A stretch of DNA of 64,000 bases, from assembly GCF_023502345.1 (NCBI RefSeq), contig NZ_JAMFLX010000012.1, positions 1 to 64,000 on the forward strand, in the 5' to 3' direction. This document shows positions 1 to 8,397 of this stretch, piece after piece. Both the position numbers and the translations under genes were made by a program. Source of the DNA: Parendozoicomonas callyspongiae (GTDB lineage Bacteria; Pseudomonadota; Gammaproteobacteria; Pseudomonadales; Endozoicomonadaceae). Each line of letters begins with the position of its first letter. The stretch's first letter is position 1. The notes beneath the pieces were generated by a model. It worked only from the letters and a program-made list of their open reading frames with translations. It was not told where the DNA came from and made no database searches.

Positions 1-99
1 CAATGGCCAAAATCGGCTGTCAAACGGATTCGCTCGAGAAAAGTCTATGAAATCAATAGGTTGGAACGGTATGAGACGGGATAAAACAGGATGGAATGT

Positions 100-300
100 A
101 AGAACAAGACTTCCCACCCTGCCGTTATCTCTCATTGGCCCTTGAGACGTTGTCTCAAGGTGGCGGCTGCTGGAATGTCACGGGCTTTCCACTCGGAGGT
201 GGACATGCACTCTCAACACTCTCGAGGAGCCACCGGGGTTTGGTATTCAAAGCCTCAGGGACATATCGAGACTGGCGAACAGGCCAGGAAGTCTTGTCTC
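100..300 (-). ncRNA. ssrS: 6S RNA
   Basis: 6S RNA binds and inhibits sigma70 RNA polymerase holoenzyme. On the minus strand an 11-bp perfect closing stem joins 287-297 with 104-114. Inside it lie the family's conserved blocks: a 5' segment reading TGTTCGCC, then CCTGAGGC, and a 3' segment with CCACCTTGA and CAAGG as in the E. coli RNA. The length of about 200 nt fits. It lies directly downstream of zapA on the same strand, the E. coli zapA-ssrS arrangement. A TATAAT hexamer at 302-307 (minus strand) sits just upstream of the expected 5' end. The ends are estimates from the stem. The open frames here are incidental. Confidence 0.87.
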
Positions 301-301
301 G

Positions 302-307
302 ATTATA
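302..307 (-). promoter_or_regulatory. -10 element of the 6S RNA promoter
   Basis: TATAAT on the minus strand, 5-10 nt upstream of the predicted 6S RNA 5' end. No good -35 lies 17 nt upstream; a TTGACA on this strand is about 35 nt away, too far to pair with it. Confidence 0.55.
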
Positions 308-386
308 TCGACTGAAAAGGGAGTGATACCACCCCCTTGTTATGTCAAATTGCTATGAGAATCATGTATTTCTATGACGTTAGTAC

Positions 387-698
387 TTATAGATCCAGCT
401 CATGATTATCTTTAAGTGCGCCGTCCAGACGATCAAGAAGTGAGTTGATCTGCTCCTGAGCCTGTTTATTCTGAGTGGAGGTCTGCATGCCGCTCCGAAG
501 CATTTCATGGGTAATGTTTAAAGCCGCCAATACGGCAATTCGCTCTATACCGATGACTTTGCCACCGTTGCGAATTTCCCGCATGGTGTGGTCTAGGTGA
601 CGTGCGGCCTCAATAAGTGCCGCCTGCTCTGGCTCGGGGCAGCTGATGCGGTAGTCTTTATCGAGGATATTGACTGTCGTCGTGACAGGAGTGCTCAT
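387..698 (-). CDS. zapA: Cell division protein ZapA
   Basis: ZapA binds FtsZ at midcell and promotes Z-ring bundling. The 103-residue protein has the family layout: a short N-terminal beta region (VTTTVNILDKDYRISCPE), then a helix with AARHLDHTMREIR and the conserved IGIERIAVLAALNITHEML segment, and a C-terminal coiled coil. Its start overlaps the end of the upstream ZapB-like gene by 4 nt (ATGA), so the two are probably co-translated. 6S RNA follows on the same strand, as in enterobacteria. The length is normal and nothing appears broken. Confidence 0.95.
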   Translation of the reverse strand: MSTPVTTTVNILDKDYRISCPEPEQAALIEAARHLDHTMREIRNGGKVIGIERIAVLAALNITHEMLRSGMQTSTQNKQAQEQINSLLDRLDGALKDNHELDL

Positions 699-904
699 GA
701 TTCATGCTCCAATGCCTTGAGGCGGCCGATCATGGCTTCTACACGAACCCGCGCCATCTCATTTTTTTCTATCAGTTGAGCGCGTTCCTGCTTCCACTGC
801 TTTTCACTGGCCTTGAGAATACGGTTCTCCTGGCGCAATTTCTGACACAGGGTCAGCAACTCATCAATTTTTCCGCTAAGGGATGTGATTTCGCTGGATT
901 CCAT
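695..904 (-). CDS. ZapB-like coiled-coil protein (TIGR02449 family)
   Basis: This 69-residue, highly charged protein is almost entirely predicted coiled coil, with heptad-like leucines in SLSGKIDELLTLCQKL and RQENRILKASEKQW. TIGR02449 proteins are the usual upstream neighbour of zapA in pseudomonads and Oceanospirillales and resemble ZapB, which links ZapA to the division machinery. The stop overlaps the zapA start by 4 nt. A division role is inferred from family and context. The divergent UPF0149 gene begins 200 bp away, so both promoters lie in 905-1103. Confidence 0.85.
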   Translation of the reverse strand: MESSEITSLSGKIDELLTLCQKLRQENRILKASEKQWKQERAQLIEKNEMARVRVEAMIGRLKALEHES

Positions 905-1103
905 GAATCGGACTGTTGGCTGTTCCTTTAGACACTAAATATATCCTCTATAAGGACTGACGAACAACATCTCATGGTCAATGTGACTGCAAAATCATTC
1001 GTTTCATTGCATTTTGGGGTGATTTCCTACAAATGGCATAACAATAATTAAGTACTACAGGCTCCTGAGGTACACTGCCATCAATTGATTGAGAGTACAG
1101 ATA

Positions 1104-1700
1104 ATGAATGATGTCAATGCAGATGCCAGCAGATTCGGGTTCGATCAGCTGAGTGATTTGTTTCTGGAGGTGAAATCTCTTACTTCTCCATCTGAGCTGC
1201 ACGGCGTTTTATGTGGACAGTTGTGTGCAGGTCTGCGCCCCTCTCAGCAAACCTGGCTGGCATCAGCAGAAGAACAGTTGAATGTGGCTGATGGTCTGAC
1301 CGCGCGAGCCAAATCGGTATTGGCCGATTTTTATGATGTGGTGATGACAAACCTGTCATCAGAGAGCCTCTCTTTTTCTCTTTTATTACCTGATGACGAT
1401 GAAACCGTTGGCCAAAGAACAGAAGCGTTGGGTCAATGGTGTGCCGGTTTTCTTTCCGGTTATGGTATGGGAGGCATTGCTCGGGAAAATATGTCAGAAG
1501 AGTCTATTGGCGTTCTGACTGACCTGGCTCAGATTGCCCAGGTTGAAGCAGAAGATCTGGAAGAGTCAGAAGACTCGGAAAGGGATTTCTTTGAAGTTTG
1601 TGAATATGTGCGCATGGCAACGCTGATGCTGTTCAGCGAACACCAGAAAGACAATGCCGATACAGCAAAACAGCAAGGAAAAAGCAGACCGGTACATTAA
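1104..1700 (+). CDS. UPF0149 family protein (YgfB/YecA-like)
   Basis: A UPF0149 protein of 198 residues. The family signature LHGVLCGQLCAG lies near residue 35, and WCAGFLSGYGMGG is the second conserved helix. Family members are helical; the Pseudomonas YgfB has been linked to gene regulation, but the biochemical role here is not established. The ATG at 1104 was chosen over an in-frame TTG at 1089 because GAGAG lies about 10 nt upstream of it and the family begins near this point. The stop TAA overlaps the pepP ATG by one base (TAATG), showing translational coupling in the same operon. Confidence 0.9.
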   Translation: MNDVNADASRFGFDQLSDLFLEVKSLTSPSELHGVLCGQLCAGLRPSQQTWLASAEEQLNVADGLTARAKSVLADFYDVVMTNLSSESLSFSLLLPDDDETVGQRTEALGQWCAGFLSGYGMGGIARENMSEESIGVLTDLAQIAQVEAEDLEESEDSERDFFEVCEYVRMATLMLFSEHQKDNADTAKQQGKSRPVH

Positions 1701-3022
1701 TGAAACTTGATCAAAAACATTTTGCCAAACGACGTAAGTCTCTGCTGAAAGCTATTGGCAAGCAGGGCATCCTTGTTCTTCCTTCTGCCACAGAAAAGAT
1801 ACGCAACAGGGATTGTGAATACCCGTTCCGCCAGGATAGCGATTTCTGGTATCTCACGGGCTTCAATGAGCCGGAAGCCGTTCTTGTTCTTGTTCCTGGT
1901 CGTAAGGAAGGAGAAGTTGTTCTGTTCTGTCGCCGACGCGACAAAGAGATGGAAATCTGGAACGGGCGTCGTGCAGGGCAGGATGGTGCTGTTGCAGATT
2001 ATAGTGTGGATCAGGCTTTTCCCATTGATGAGCTGGGCGAGCGCATGCCGGATATGCTGGATAAACGAAAAACGGTTTATCACACAGCAGGCCATAACAA
2101 ACAGTTTGACACTCATCTCTGGGGTTGGGTTGAAAACCTGAAGAACCGGGAGCGCCGGGGTTGTGTTGCGCCAACACACTTTGAAGATCGGGATCAACTT
2201 ATTCACTCTGTTCGAATGATAAAAACGTCAGCTGAACAGAAGATCATGCGTAAGGCTGGCGATATTACTGCCAAAGCTCATATTCGGGCCATGCAGATCT
2301 GTAAACCAGGCATGTATGAGTATCAGCTGGAAGCAGCCATTCACCATGATTTTGCCGATAACGGTGCCCGCTACCCGGCTTACACAACAATTGTGGGCGG
2401 TGGTGACAATGCCTGCATTCTGCATTACACCGAGAACAGTGATGAACTGAAAGACGGTGATCTGGTACTTATTGATGCCGGTTGTGAACTGGATCATTAC
2501 GCGGCAGATATCACCCGTACTTTCCCGGTAAATGGAAAGTTCTCTAAAGAACAGAAAGCCCTTTATCAAATTGTTCTGGATGCCCAGCTGGCAGCCATTG
2601 AAACCATTAAGCCTGGTAAGGCCTGGGATAGTTTCCATGATGCCGCCCTGGCAAAACTGGTCGATGGTTTGATTGAGCTCGGCATTCTGAAAGGAAAGCG
2701 CAGCAAGCTGATTGCAGATGATGCCTACAAACCTTTCTACATGCACGGCACCGGTCACTGGCTGGGGCTGGATGTACATGATGTTGGTCATCACAAGGAA
2801 AATGGTAAATATCTGCCGTTTAAGCCGGGTATGACATTGACTGTTGAGCCCGGGCTTTATATCGCTCCTGATAATGAAGATGTTGATAAGAAATGGCGTG
2901 GTATCGGCATACGTATAGAAGACGATGTACTGGTGACTGACGATGGCTGCGAGGTTTTGACTGCGGGAGTGCCGAAGTCAGTTGAAGAGATTGAAGCCTT
3001 GATGCAGCCAAAGAAAGGTTAA
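1700..3022 (+). CDS. pepP: Xaa-Pro aminopeptidase (aminopeptidase P II)
   Basis: A cytosolic metalloprotease that removes N-terminal residues preceding proline. The 440-residue length matches E. coli PepP (441). An N-terminal creatinase-like domain covers about residues 1-170, followed by the pita-bread catalytic domain. All five dinuclear metal ligands are visible: D259 (LIDAG), D270 (AADITR), H353 (GTGHWLG), E383 (TVEPG) and E407 (IRIEDD), close to the E. coli numbering. It is coupled to UPF0149 upstream and followed after 3 nt by a MazG-like gene. The pepP-ubiH-ubiI order is ancestral in gammaproteobacteria. Confidence 0.96.
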   Translation: MKLDQKHFAKRRKSLLKAIGKQGILVLPSATEKIRNRDCEYPFRQDSDFWYLTGFNEPEAVLVLVPGRKEGEVVLFCRRRDKEMEIWNGRRAGQDGAVADYSVDQAFPIDELGERMPDMLDKRKTVYHTAGHNKQFDTHLWGWVENLKNRERRGCVAPTHFEDRDQLIHSVRMIKTSAEQKIMRKAGDITAKAHIRAMQICKPGMYEYQLEAAIHHDFADNGARYPAYTTIVGGGDNACILHYTENSDELKDGDLVLIDAGCELDHYAADITRTFPVNGKFSKEQKALYQIVLDAQLAAIETIKPGKAWDSFHDAALAKLVDGLIELGILKGKRSKLIADDAYKPFYMHGTGHWLGLDVHDVGHHKENGKYLPFKPGMTLTVEPGLYIAPDNEDVDKKWRGIGIRIEDDVLVTDDGCEVLTAGVPKSVEEIEALMQPKKG

Positions 3023-3025
3023 TAG

Positions 3026-3343
3026 ATGCTTGAACTTGCCAACGAACCGCGACTGAAAGACTTTCAGCAATATGTTGAAGAGATGGAAGACGAGCGCGGT
3101 TTTGCACAGCAGAGTGCCCGCGATAAATGTCTGCTTCTGGGTGAAGAAGTCGGTGAACTGTTCAAGGCAGTTCGGAAGGCTCAGGGGTTGAAGATGGATC
3201 CGGAATCTGAAGTTGGTGAACTGAAAGGCGAGCTGGCGGATATTCTGATCTATCTCTGCTCTATCGCCAACCGGTTCGATATCGACCTTGAACAGGCCTT
3301 TCTGAACAAAGAAGAGAAAAACAAGCAACGGGTATGGAAGTAG
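3026..3343 (+). CDS. MazG-like nucleotide pyrophosphohydrolase
   Basis: A 105-residue all-alpha NTP pyrophosphohydrolase domain protein. It shows the MazG-type Mg2+-binding signature LLGEEVGELFKAV (about residues 37-49), with a second acidic helix GELADILIYLCSIA. Such proteins hydrolyse nucleoside triphosphates to monophosphates and are usually viewed as house-cleaning enzymes; the substrate here is unknown. It starts 3 nt after pepP. Its last codons form the left end of a 297-bp direct repeat (second copy at 5608). In that copy the stop TAG is replaced by CAG, so the repeat carries only the gene's 3' tip. Confidence 0.85.
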   Translation: MLELANEPRLKDFQQYVEEMEDERGFAQQSARDKCLLLGEEVGELFKAVRKAQGLKMDPESEVGELKGELADILIYLCSIANRFDIDLEQAFLNKEEKNKQRVWK

Positions 3344-3604
3344 GCTCGGAGCGGAGCATAACGAGTATGAAGCAGTCCGTTTACGACATAGTGATTATTG
3401 GTGGGGGAATGGTTGGCGCTTCGCTGGCTTTGTCATTGAGACAGAAGCTGCCTTCAGCGATGACCATGGCTGTTGTTGAAGCCCATGAACTGGGTGACAG
3501 ACATACCGGAAACTGGCAACCGAGTTACGATGCCCGCTCCACGGCTCTCTCGGAAGGAACACGGGAGATATTCCAGGGGCTGGACCTTTGGGACAAACTG
3601 TCCG
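3308..3604 (+). repeat. Direct repeat copy A (MazG 3' end + ubiH 5' end)
   Basis: About 297 bp matching 5608-5904 at an offset of exactly 2300 bp, with roughly 15 differences by hand count (about 95% identity). It contains the last MazG codons, the ubiH ribosome-binding region and the first 79 or so codons of ubiH. Similarity ends abruptly at both edges. The repeat brackets the RING/TRAF gene insertion. Confidence 0.92.
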
Positions 3605-3615
3605 GGTACTTATAG
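3367..3615 (+). pseudogene. Truncated duplicate of ubiH (N-terminal fragment)
   Basis: Eighty-two codons almost identical to the start of the intact ubiH at 5667, including the FAD-binding IIGGGMVGASLAL motif. After residue 79 the sequence diverges into GYL and a stop at 3613-3615. It lacks the substrate domain and the second FAD motif, so it cannot be a working hydroxylase. It arose with the 297-bp duplication around the TRAF gene. It keeps the upstream GGAG and start codon, so a short peptide could still be translated. Confidence 0.9.
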
Positions 3616-3721
3616 CGATGCTTACTTTTATGCAAGGCTTGCTTACCTCATGGGAACAAATCCAGCTGATCCTGGCCCAACACTCTACCTTGAGAAAGTA
3701 AGCAGATAGAGGAAATATGCG

Positions 3722-5272
3722 TTGAACAGTGCCCGACAAAACGCCATTACTATCCACGGCACATACTGGTCTGCACCTGACACTGTCAGCCTGTGTCCAA
3801 TCTGCGTGAATGATGCTGGCAGTGTGAATACCTGCAGTTCATGTGGCGTTACCATCTGCAAAGGATGTTTTGATGAAGGTGCGCTGGAACGCTTGAAACA
3901 TTGTCCTCAGGGGTGTGATCAGGCCTCTCTTTTGGACAGAACGGCAGCTGAATCAAGTATTGCATTAGGAAAAAAGATGTTGAATAGCACTCGTTTCAAC
4001 TGTGTTAGTCAAGGCTGTACATGGTCTGGAGGTTACGATGAGCTTGACGACCATCGCCAATCCTGTGGAAGCAAAAAAAAGTGTGATTTTGGTTGTGGGG
4101 AAGAGCACCCGAGCGAAACAATGGCTGAGCACCGACAGGTGTGTGTTTATCGCCCTTGCCAGGAAGGCAACCTGAAAACAAACTATAAAACGCTTGAAGA
4201 GATTAAAGCAGTTAAGAGGAAAATTGAGCAGAGTTCTGAGGAAGAACTGCAATCTAAAGCACTAAAAATCGAGTTATTCGATCGTATGATGAGGGTTTAC
4301 CCGTTGGCTGTTGAGGCGGCTCTTAAAGACCCCGAACCATCCCATCTGCCACAGATGACCGTAACTGTACTCAACCAGCCATGCGGATATGAATGTGGTT
4401 ATATCGCAACCTCCTGCGAAGAACTGTCAACACATTATCAACGTTGCCCCAACAAAACACTGTACTGCCGTCACTGCGGTGAGGCAGTACAGCAAAAAAA
4501 GCTTGCTGGTCATGAAACGTCATGTGACCAACGACCGATAAACTGTACTTTCTGCACTGTCAGCATTCTTCAGGGTACCATGAGCGATCATATTAAAACC
4601 TGCATCAGCTACCCCGTTAACTGCTCTCTGTGCCTTAACGATATTGCCCGGTCACAGCTTGCTGAGCACAAAGCCGATGAATGCTCCAGCAGGCCCATCA
4701 CCTGTGACAAATGCCTTGAACCCACAACTCCCGGTGAACTGTCGGTACACAAACAAGGCTGTCGTTTCACTCAGCCCATTTGTCTGAGTGCCAAAACAAG
4801 AAATCCGATCACGCTGCTTCCCCAGCCAGATTCCATTGGCCCGTTTTATCTGCAACGCGATAGCGATGATTCAACAATTTATATGGCATTTCCATTGGAG
4901 AAGCTGTTCAACGTGAGCAACTGCAATACAATATTTCCAGAAAAAATGAAATGCCGATATGCCGGAAAACCTGCGGAAATGAGTGAATACAGTTCCGATT
5001 ACCGTGAAGTGTGGCAACTTCATTTGAATCAGAAGTGTACGTCTAGATATGAGAGTAATGAGGTGATAGAAACCTATTTTGATTTGTTGGATGAAAATCA
5101 AAACGAACTGGCATATTTCAAAATGCATTATCATGGCAATAAAAAAGTTTATGTAAATTATCCATCTAATGAAGGAAAGGCAGACTTGGATTTTGCAACC
5201 GTTCGTGTTCTTCTGCAAAATCAGTCCCCAGAATCGGCTATAGGACTGATAAGAATCAGGAAGGCCTCTTAG
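3722..5272 (+). CDS. RING/TRAF-type zinc-finger protein (eukaryote-like)
   Basis: A protein of 516 residues. At the N-terminus, cysteines C25, C28, C38, C41, C46, C49, C61 and C65 form a RING-like cross-brace. From about residue 90 to 350, repeated Cys/His units follow (CGYECGYIATSCEELSTHYQ, CRHCGEAVQQKKLAGHETSC, and others) of the TRAF zinc-finger type. The last 160 residues show no motif I can name. In eukaryotes RING plus TRAF fingers mark E3 ubiquitin ligases and signalling adaptors, so a host-directed effector is plausible. No signal peptide is seen. The start is TTG at 3722, with AGAGGA about 9 nt upstream; the nearby ATG at 3717 runs straight into a stop. It sits inside the duplicated mazG/ubiH junction, a sign of later insertion. 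Confidence 0.85.
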   Translation: MNSARQNAITIHGTYWSAPDTVSLCPICVNDAGSVNTCSSCGVTICKGCFDEGALERLKHCPQGCDQASLLDRTAAESSIALGKKMLNSTRFNCVSQGCTWSGGYDELDDHRQSCGSKKKCDFGCGEEHPSETMAEHRQVCVYRPCQEGNLKTNYKTLEEIKAVKRKIEQSSEEELQSKALKIELFDRMMRVYPLAVEAALKDPEPSHLPQMTVTVLNQPCGYECGYIATSCEELSTHYQRCPNKTLYCRHCGEAVQQKKLAGHETSCDQRPINCTFCTVSILQGTMSDHIKTCISYPVNCSLCLNDIARSQLAEHKADECSSRPITCDKCLEPTTPGELSVHKQGCRFTQPICLSAKTRNPITLLPQPDSIGPFYLQRDSDDSTIYMAFPLEKLFNVSNCNTIFPEKMKCRYAGKPAEMSEYSSDYREVWQLHLNQKCTSRYESNEVIETYFDLLDENQNELAYFKMHYHGNKKVYVNYPSNEGKADLDFATVRVLLQNQSPESAIGLIRIRKAS

Positions 5273-5607
5273 GTTAAGCCCCAATGGCCGGGGGCAAAAA
5301 ACCATACATTTGATCAGGGCCGACTGGATTCAAGCCATAAATGACAGGCCAGATATCTCTATCAAAATATTTTGGCACTTGTTGTTTTGCTGTTACACTG
5401 CTGGCCCATGACAGCCACTGCTGCCAGTCCCGCACAGACCAAAGAGGAAGACTCAACAGGCACCCATTCAGAACACAGTATTCTGCATTCCTTGGCAATG
5501 CCTCAGGTGATACTTTTTGCCTGGATGTTTTGCGGCTGCTCAGAACGGAATTCCTCGGTGTGTTGCCACCTTCTGATTCGCCCAATGACTTGTTGATCCA
5601 GGCTCTG
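5273..5607. other. Unassigned spacer after the TRAF gene
   Basis: This 335-bp stretch entered with the TRAF gene and precedes repeat copy B. A minus-strand frame of 116 codons (5274-5624) runs through it and into the repeat, but it has no recognisable domain. Probably non-coding or the remnant of a mobile sequence. Confidence 0.4.
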
Positions 5608-5904
5608 AAAGAAGAGAAAAACACGCAACGGGCATGGAAGCAGGCTCGGAATGGAGCATAACGAGTATGACGCAGTCCGTTTACGACATAGTGATTATTG
5701 GTGGGGGAATGGTTGGCGCTTCGCTGGCTTTTTCGTTGAGACAGAAGCTGCCTTCAGCGATGACCATGGCTGTTGTTGAAGCCCATGAACTGGGTGACAG
5801 ACATACCGGAAACTGGCAACCGAGTTACGATGACCGCTCTACGGCTCTTTCGGAAGGAACACGGGAGATATTCCAGGAGCTGGATCTTTGGGACAAGTTG
5901 TCCG
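5608..5904 (+). repeat. Direct repeat copy B (MazG 3' end + ubiH 5' end)
   Basis: Second copy of the 297-bp repeat at 3308-3604. Here the ubiH frame continues intact to full length. The MazG portion is only the gene's tip and its stop codon is lost, so copy B carries the functional ubiH and copy A the functional MazG end. Confidence 0.92.
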
Positions 5905-6902
5905 AAAAGGTTGAGCCCATTCTGGATATACATGTCTCTGACCGTGGCCACTTTGGGGTGACCCGCCTTCACGCCAAAGATCATAATGTTTCGGCCCTTG
6001 GTTACGTTGTTGAGAACAGTTGGCTTGGGCTGGTTCTGGTCGAAAAAATGATGGCGACAGAAGGGATTGACTGGTTGTGCCCGCTCCAGATTCAGAATAT
6101 GGAACCGGATTCTGATGGCATGCTTCTGGAAACCAGTCAGAAAAACGCCAGTCTGGAATCAGGCCATGAAACCCTGAAGGCAAAACTTGTTATCCTCGCT
6201 GATGGTGGACGATCTAGACTTGCAGGTCACCTTGGGCTTGAAACCAGTGACAGCGATTATGGTCAGACAGCCATCGTAGCCAACATTACACCGGCCCGGC
6301 ACCATAACAACACCGCGTATGAACGATTCACCGATGAAGGGCCAATGGCGCTTCTGCCCCGTAGTGGTGGTGATTGCGCGCTGGTCTGGACCATGCCAAC
6401 AGATCTGGCAGAAGAACGTATGCAGCTGGTGGAAGAGGACTTTCTGGCAGAACTGCAGGAGCGGTTCGGTTACCGGCTTGGACGACTGCGTAAGGTTGGG
6501 GAACGCTACAGCTATCCACTGATCTTAAAGCAGGCACAGGAGCAGGTGCGTCCGGGGCTTGTGGTACTGGGAAATGCTGCCCACAGTCTGCATCCGGTAG
6601 CGGGGCAGGGTTTCAACCTGTCACTGCGGGATGTTCAGGTTCTTGCCAGTGTTATTGATAAGGCATGCAAGGATCAAAAGAACCCAGGTGAGCTCAATGT
6701 ACTGATGTCCTATGTTGATGTTCGGCAGCAGGATCAGCAGCAGACAATTGGTTTTAGTGACAGAGTTGTCAGGTTGTTTTCCAATGATTCGATGGCTCTG
6801 GCTGGTGTCAGGAACTTTGGTTTGTTGGGAATGGAGCTGGTGTTTCCTGCCAAAGACTGGTTTGCGAGGCAGGCAATGGGGCTAGGGGGTGTTCACAATT
6901 AA
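5667..6902 (+). CDS. ubiH: 2-octaprenyl-6-methoxyphenol hydroxylase UbiH
   Basis: A flavin monooxygenase of ubiquinone biosynthesis. The 411-residue protein shows the dinucleotide-binding motif DIVIIGGGMVGASLA (about residues 6-20), the DGGRSRLAG motif that contacts FAD and NAD(P)H, and the second FAD motif GNAAHSLHPVAGQGFNLSLRDV. ATG 5667 follows a GGAG about 11 nt upstream; an in-frame ATG at 5634 lies in the duplicated MazG tail and is less likely. Its final codons (GLGGVHN and stop) lie within the left arm of a palindromic element at 6883, so the C-terminus and stop are element-derived. ubiI follows in the same direction. Confidence 0.93.
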   Translation: MTQSVYDIVIIGGGMVGASLAFSLRQKLPSAMTMAVVEAHELGDRHTGNWQPSYDDRSTALSEGTREIFQELDLWDKLSEKVEPILDIHVSDRGHFGVTRLHAKDHNVSALGYVVENSWLGLVLVEKMMATEGIDWLCPLQIQNMEPDSDGMLLETSQKNASLESGHETLKAKLVILADGGRSRLAGHLGLETSDSDYGQTAIVANITPARHHNNTAYERFTDEGPMALLPRSGGDCALVWTMPTDLAEERMQLVEEDFLAELQERFGYRLGRLRKVGERYSYPLILKQAQEQVRPGLVVLGNAAHSLHPVAGQGFNLSLRDVQVLASVIDKACKDQKNPGELNVLMSYVDVRQQDQQQTIGFSDRVVRLFSNDSMALAGVRNFGLLGMELVFPAKDWFARQAMGLGGVHN

Positions 6903-7150
6903 ACTTCGACTCAGTGGCTCTAAAAGCGGTCAGATGTTAGAAGGGGTTGTGAAAATCGTAGTTACTCTACATTGAGCAAGCCCGACGCAGCAGATGGCCG
7001 CTTTTAGAGCCACCCGAAGGGCGCTTCCGAGAGTTCCTGTGAGCTTCGTTGTAGCATCTTGAAAGGCAATAAGCATTCCTGCGACACTACGCCTCGCCAC
7101 AGAAACTCTCGGAAGCGCTGAGTTCGATGTTTAATTGTGAACACCCCCTA
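6883..7150. repeat. Palindromic mini-element, copy 1 (MITE-like)
   Basis: A 268-bp element between ubiH and ubiI. The outer arms 6883-6904 and 7129-7150 are perfect 22-bp inverted repeats beginning TAGGGGG and ending CCCCCTA. Inside are hairpin A (GTGGCTCTAAAAGCGG paired with its complement about 70 bp later) and hairpin B (GCGCTTCCGAGAG with CTCTCGGAAGCGC). Copy 2 at 8394 has the same parts in reverse orientation. The element lacks an ORF. Its left arm supplies the last ubiH codons and stop, and its right end stops 2 bp before the ubiI ribosome-binding site. Confidence 0.88.
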
Positions 7151-7161
7151 TCAGGTGATAT

Positions 7162-8397
7162 ATGGGAAGAGAGTTCGACATAATTGTTTTGGGTGGCGGC
7201 ATCAGTGGGGCAGCCATGGCCCTTGCTCTGGCAGATACGCCTCTGAGTGTCGCCCTGGTGGATACCAGTGCCCTGGAACCTGTTGAGCATGATGGCACTT
7301 TTGATGCCAGAGTCAGTGCCCTGACAGAAGCATCCCGCCATCTGCTTAATAACCTTGGTGCCTGGGAACGGATGGTTGAGCAGCGCGTTTCCCCATACTA
7401 CGGAATGGAAGTATGGGATGCGGCTGGAACCGGAACGATCAAGTTTTCAGCCCGGGAGCTGGCGGTTTCAAGGCTGGGTCATATTGTTGAAAACAATGTG
7501 ACCAGGGGAGCATTGCTGGAAAAACTGGCCACAACGTCTGTGCACATGATGGGAGGCCTTGAGGTTCAGGGGCTGAAGAAGAAGGGTGATCAGGTTGAGC
7601 TGAAACTATGGGATAAAAGCCTGCTTCATGCCCGGCTGGTGATTGCTGCTGATGGCGCTAATTCCAGAGCTCGAGGCTGGGCAAGCATACCTATGCGGGA
7701 ATGGGATTATCTGCATCATGCAATCGTAACTACTGTCGAGACTGAAAAGCCCCATAAAGATACAGCCTGGCAGGTATTTCAGCATACCGGTCCTCTGGCA
7801 TTTCTTCCCCTGCCTTCTGAAAATGGCCGCAATTACTGCTCTATTGTCTGGTCACAGATCCCTGATGAAGCCAGGCGGTTGATGGGATTGCCTGATGAGG
7901 AGTTCTGTGAGCTGCTGGAACAGACTATTGAAGGAAAGCTGGGGCGTATTCTTTCATGTGAGAAGCGGCATAAGTTCCCACTCAGACAGCGCCATGCCCG
8001 CCAATATCACCGAGGCCACGTTGTACTGGTAGGTGATGCTGCACACACAATCCACCCCCTTGCCGGACAGGGAGCAAACCTCGGGCTCCTTGATGTGGCA
8101 AGCCTTGCGGGGGAAATAAAAAGAGCCTGTGAGCGGGATGAAGATTTCGCCTCGAAGATGGTTCTTGACCGTTATCAGCGCTCACGGGAAGGTCATAACC
8201 TTGCCATGGCCGGAATTATGGAAGGCCTGCAGCGTATTTTTGACAGCGACAATATGCTGTTCAGCTGGCTGAGAAATACCGGGCTGAATATCGTGGATCA
8301 CCTGCCGGTTCTCAAGCAGGAAATCGTGACCCGGGCCATGGGAATAAAGGGGGAGATTCCTGAACTGGCCAGAGGGCGCAAGGTTAGCGTTCATTAG
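7162..8397 (+). CDS. ubiI: UbiI/VisC-type FAD-dependent ubiquinone hydroxylase
   Basis: A paralogue of UbiH (411 residues) in the ubiquinone monooxygenase family; UbiI hydroxylates C5 of 2-octaprenylphenol. Motifs: FDIIVLGGGISGAAMALALAD at the N-terminus (FAD), AADGANSRARGWA in the middle, and VLVGDAAHTIHPLAGQGANLGLLDV near residue 290. The position after pepP and ubiH matches E. coli pepP-ubiH-ubiI (visC). AGGTGA lies just upstream of ATG 7162. It is flanked on both sides by inverted copies of one palindromic element, and its TAG stop overlaps the second one. The exact hydroxylation position cannot be read from the sequence. Confidence 0.9.
   Translation: MGREFDIIVLGGGISGAAMALALADTPLSVALVDTSALEPVEHDGTFDARVSALTEASRHLLNNLGAWERMVEQRVSPYYGMEVWDAAGTGTIKFSARELAVSRLGHIVENNVTRGALLEKLATTSVHMMGGLEVQGLKKKGDQVELKLWDKSLLHARLVIAADGANSRARGWASIPMREWDYLHHAIVTTVETEKPHKDTAWQVFQHTGPLAFLPLPSENGRNYCSIVWSQIPDEARRLMGLPDEEFCELLEQTIEGKLGRILSCEKRHKFPLRQRHARQYHRGHVVLVGDAAHTIHPLAGQGANLGLLDVASLAGEIKRACERDEDFASKMVLDRYQRSREGHNLAMAGIMEGLQRIFDSDNMLFSWLRNTGLNIVDHLPVLKQEIVTRAMGIKGEIPELARGRKVSVH

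Noticed and set aside
91..326. Two plus-strand frames at the left end
   Set aside because: They lie opposite the 6S RNA gene, have no domain and no ribosome-binding site.
5274..5624. 116-codon minus-strand frame after the TRAF gene
   Set aside because: Runs into repeat copy B antisense to ubiH and has no recognisable domain; left as unassigned.
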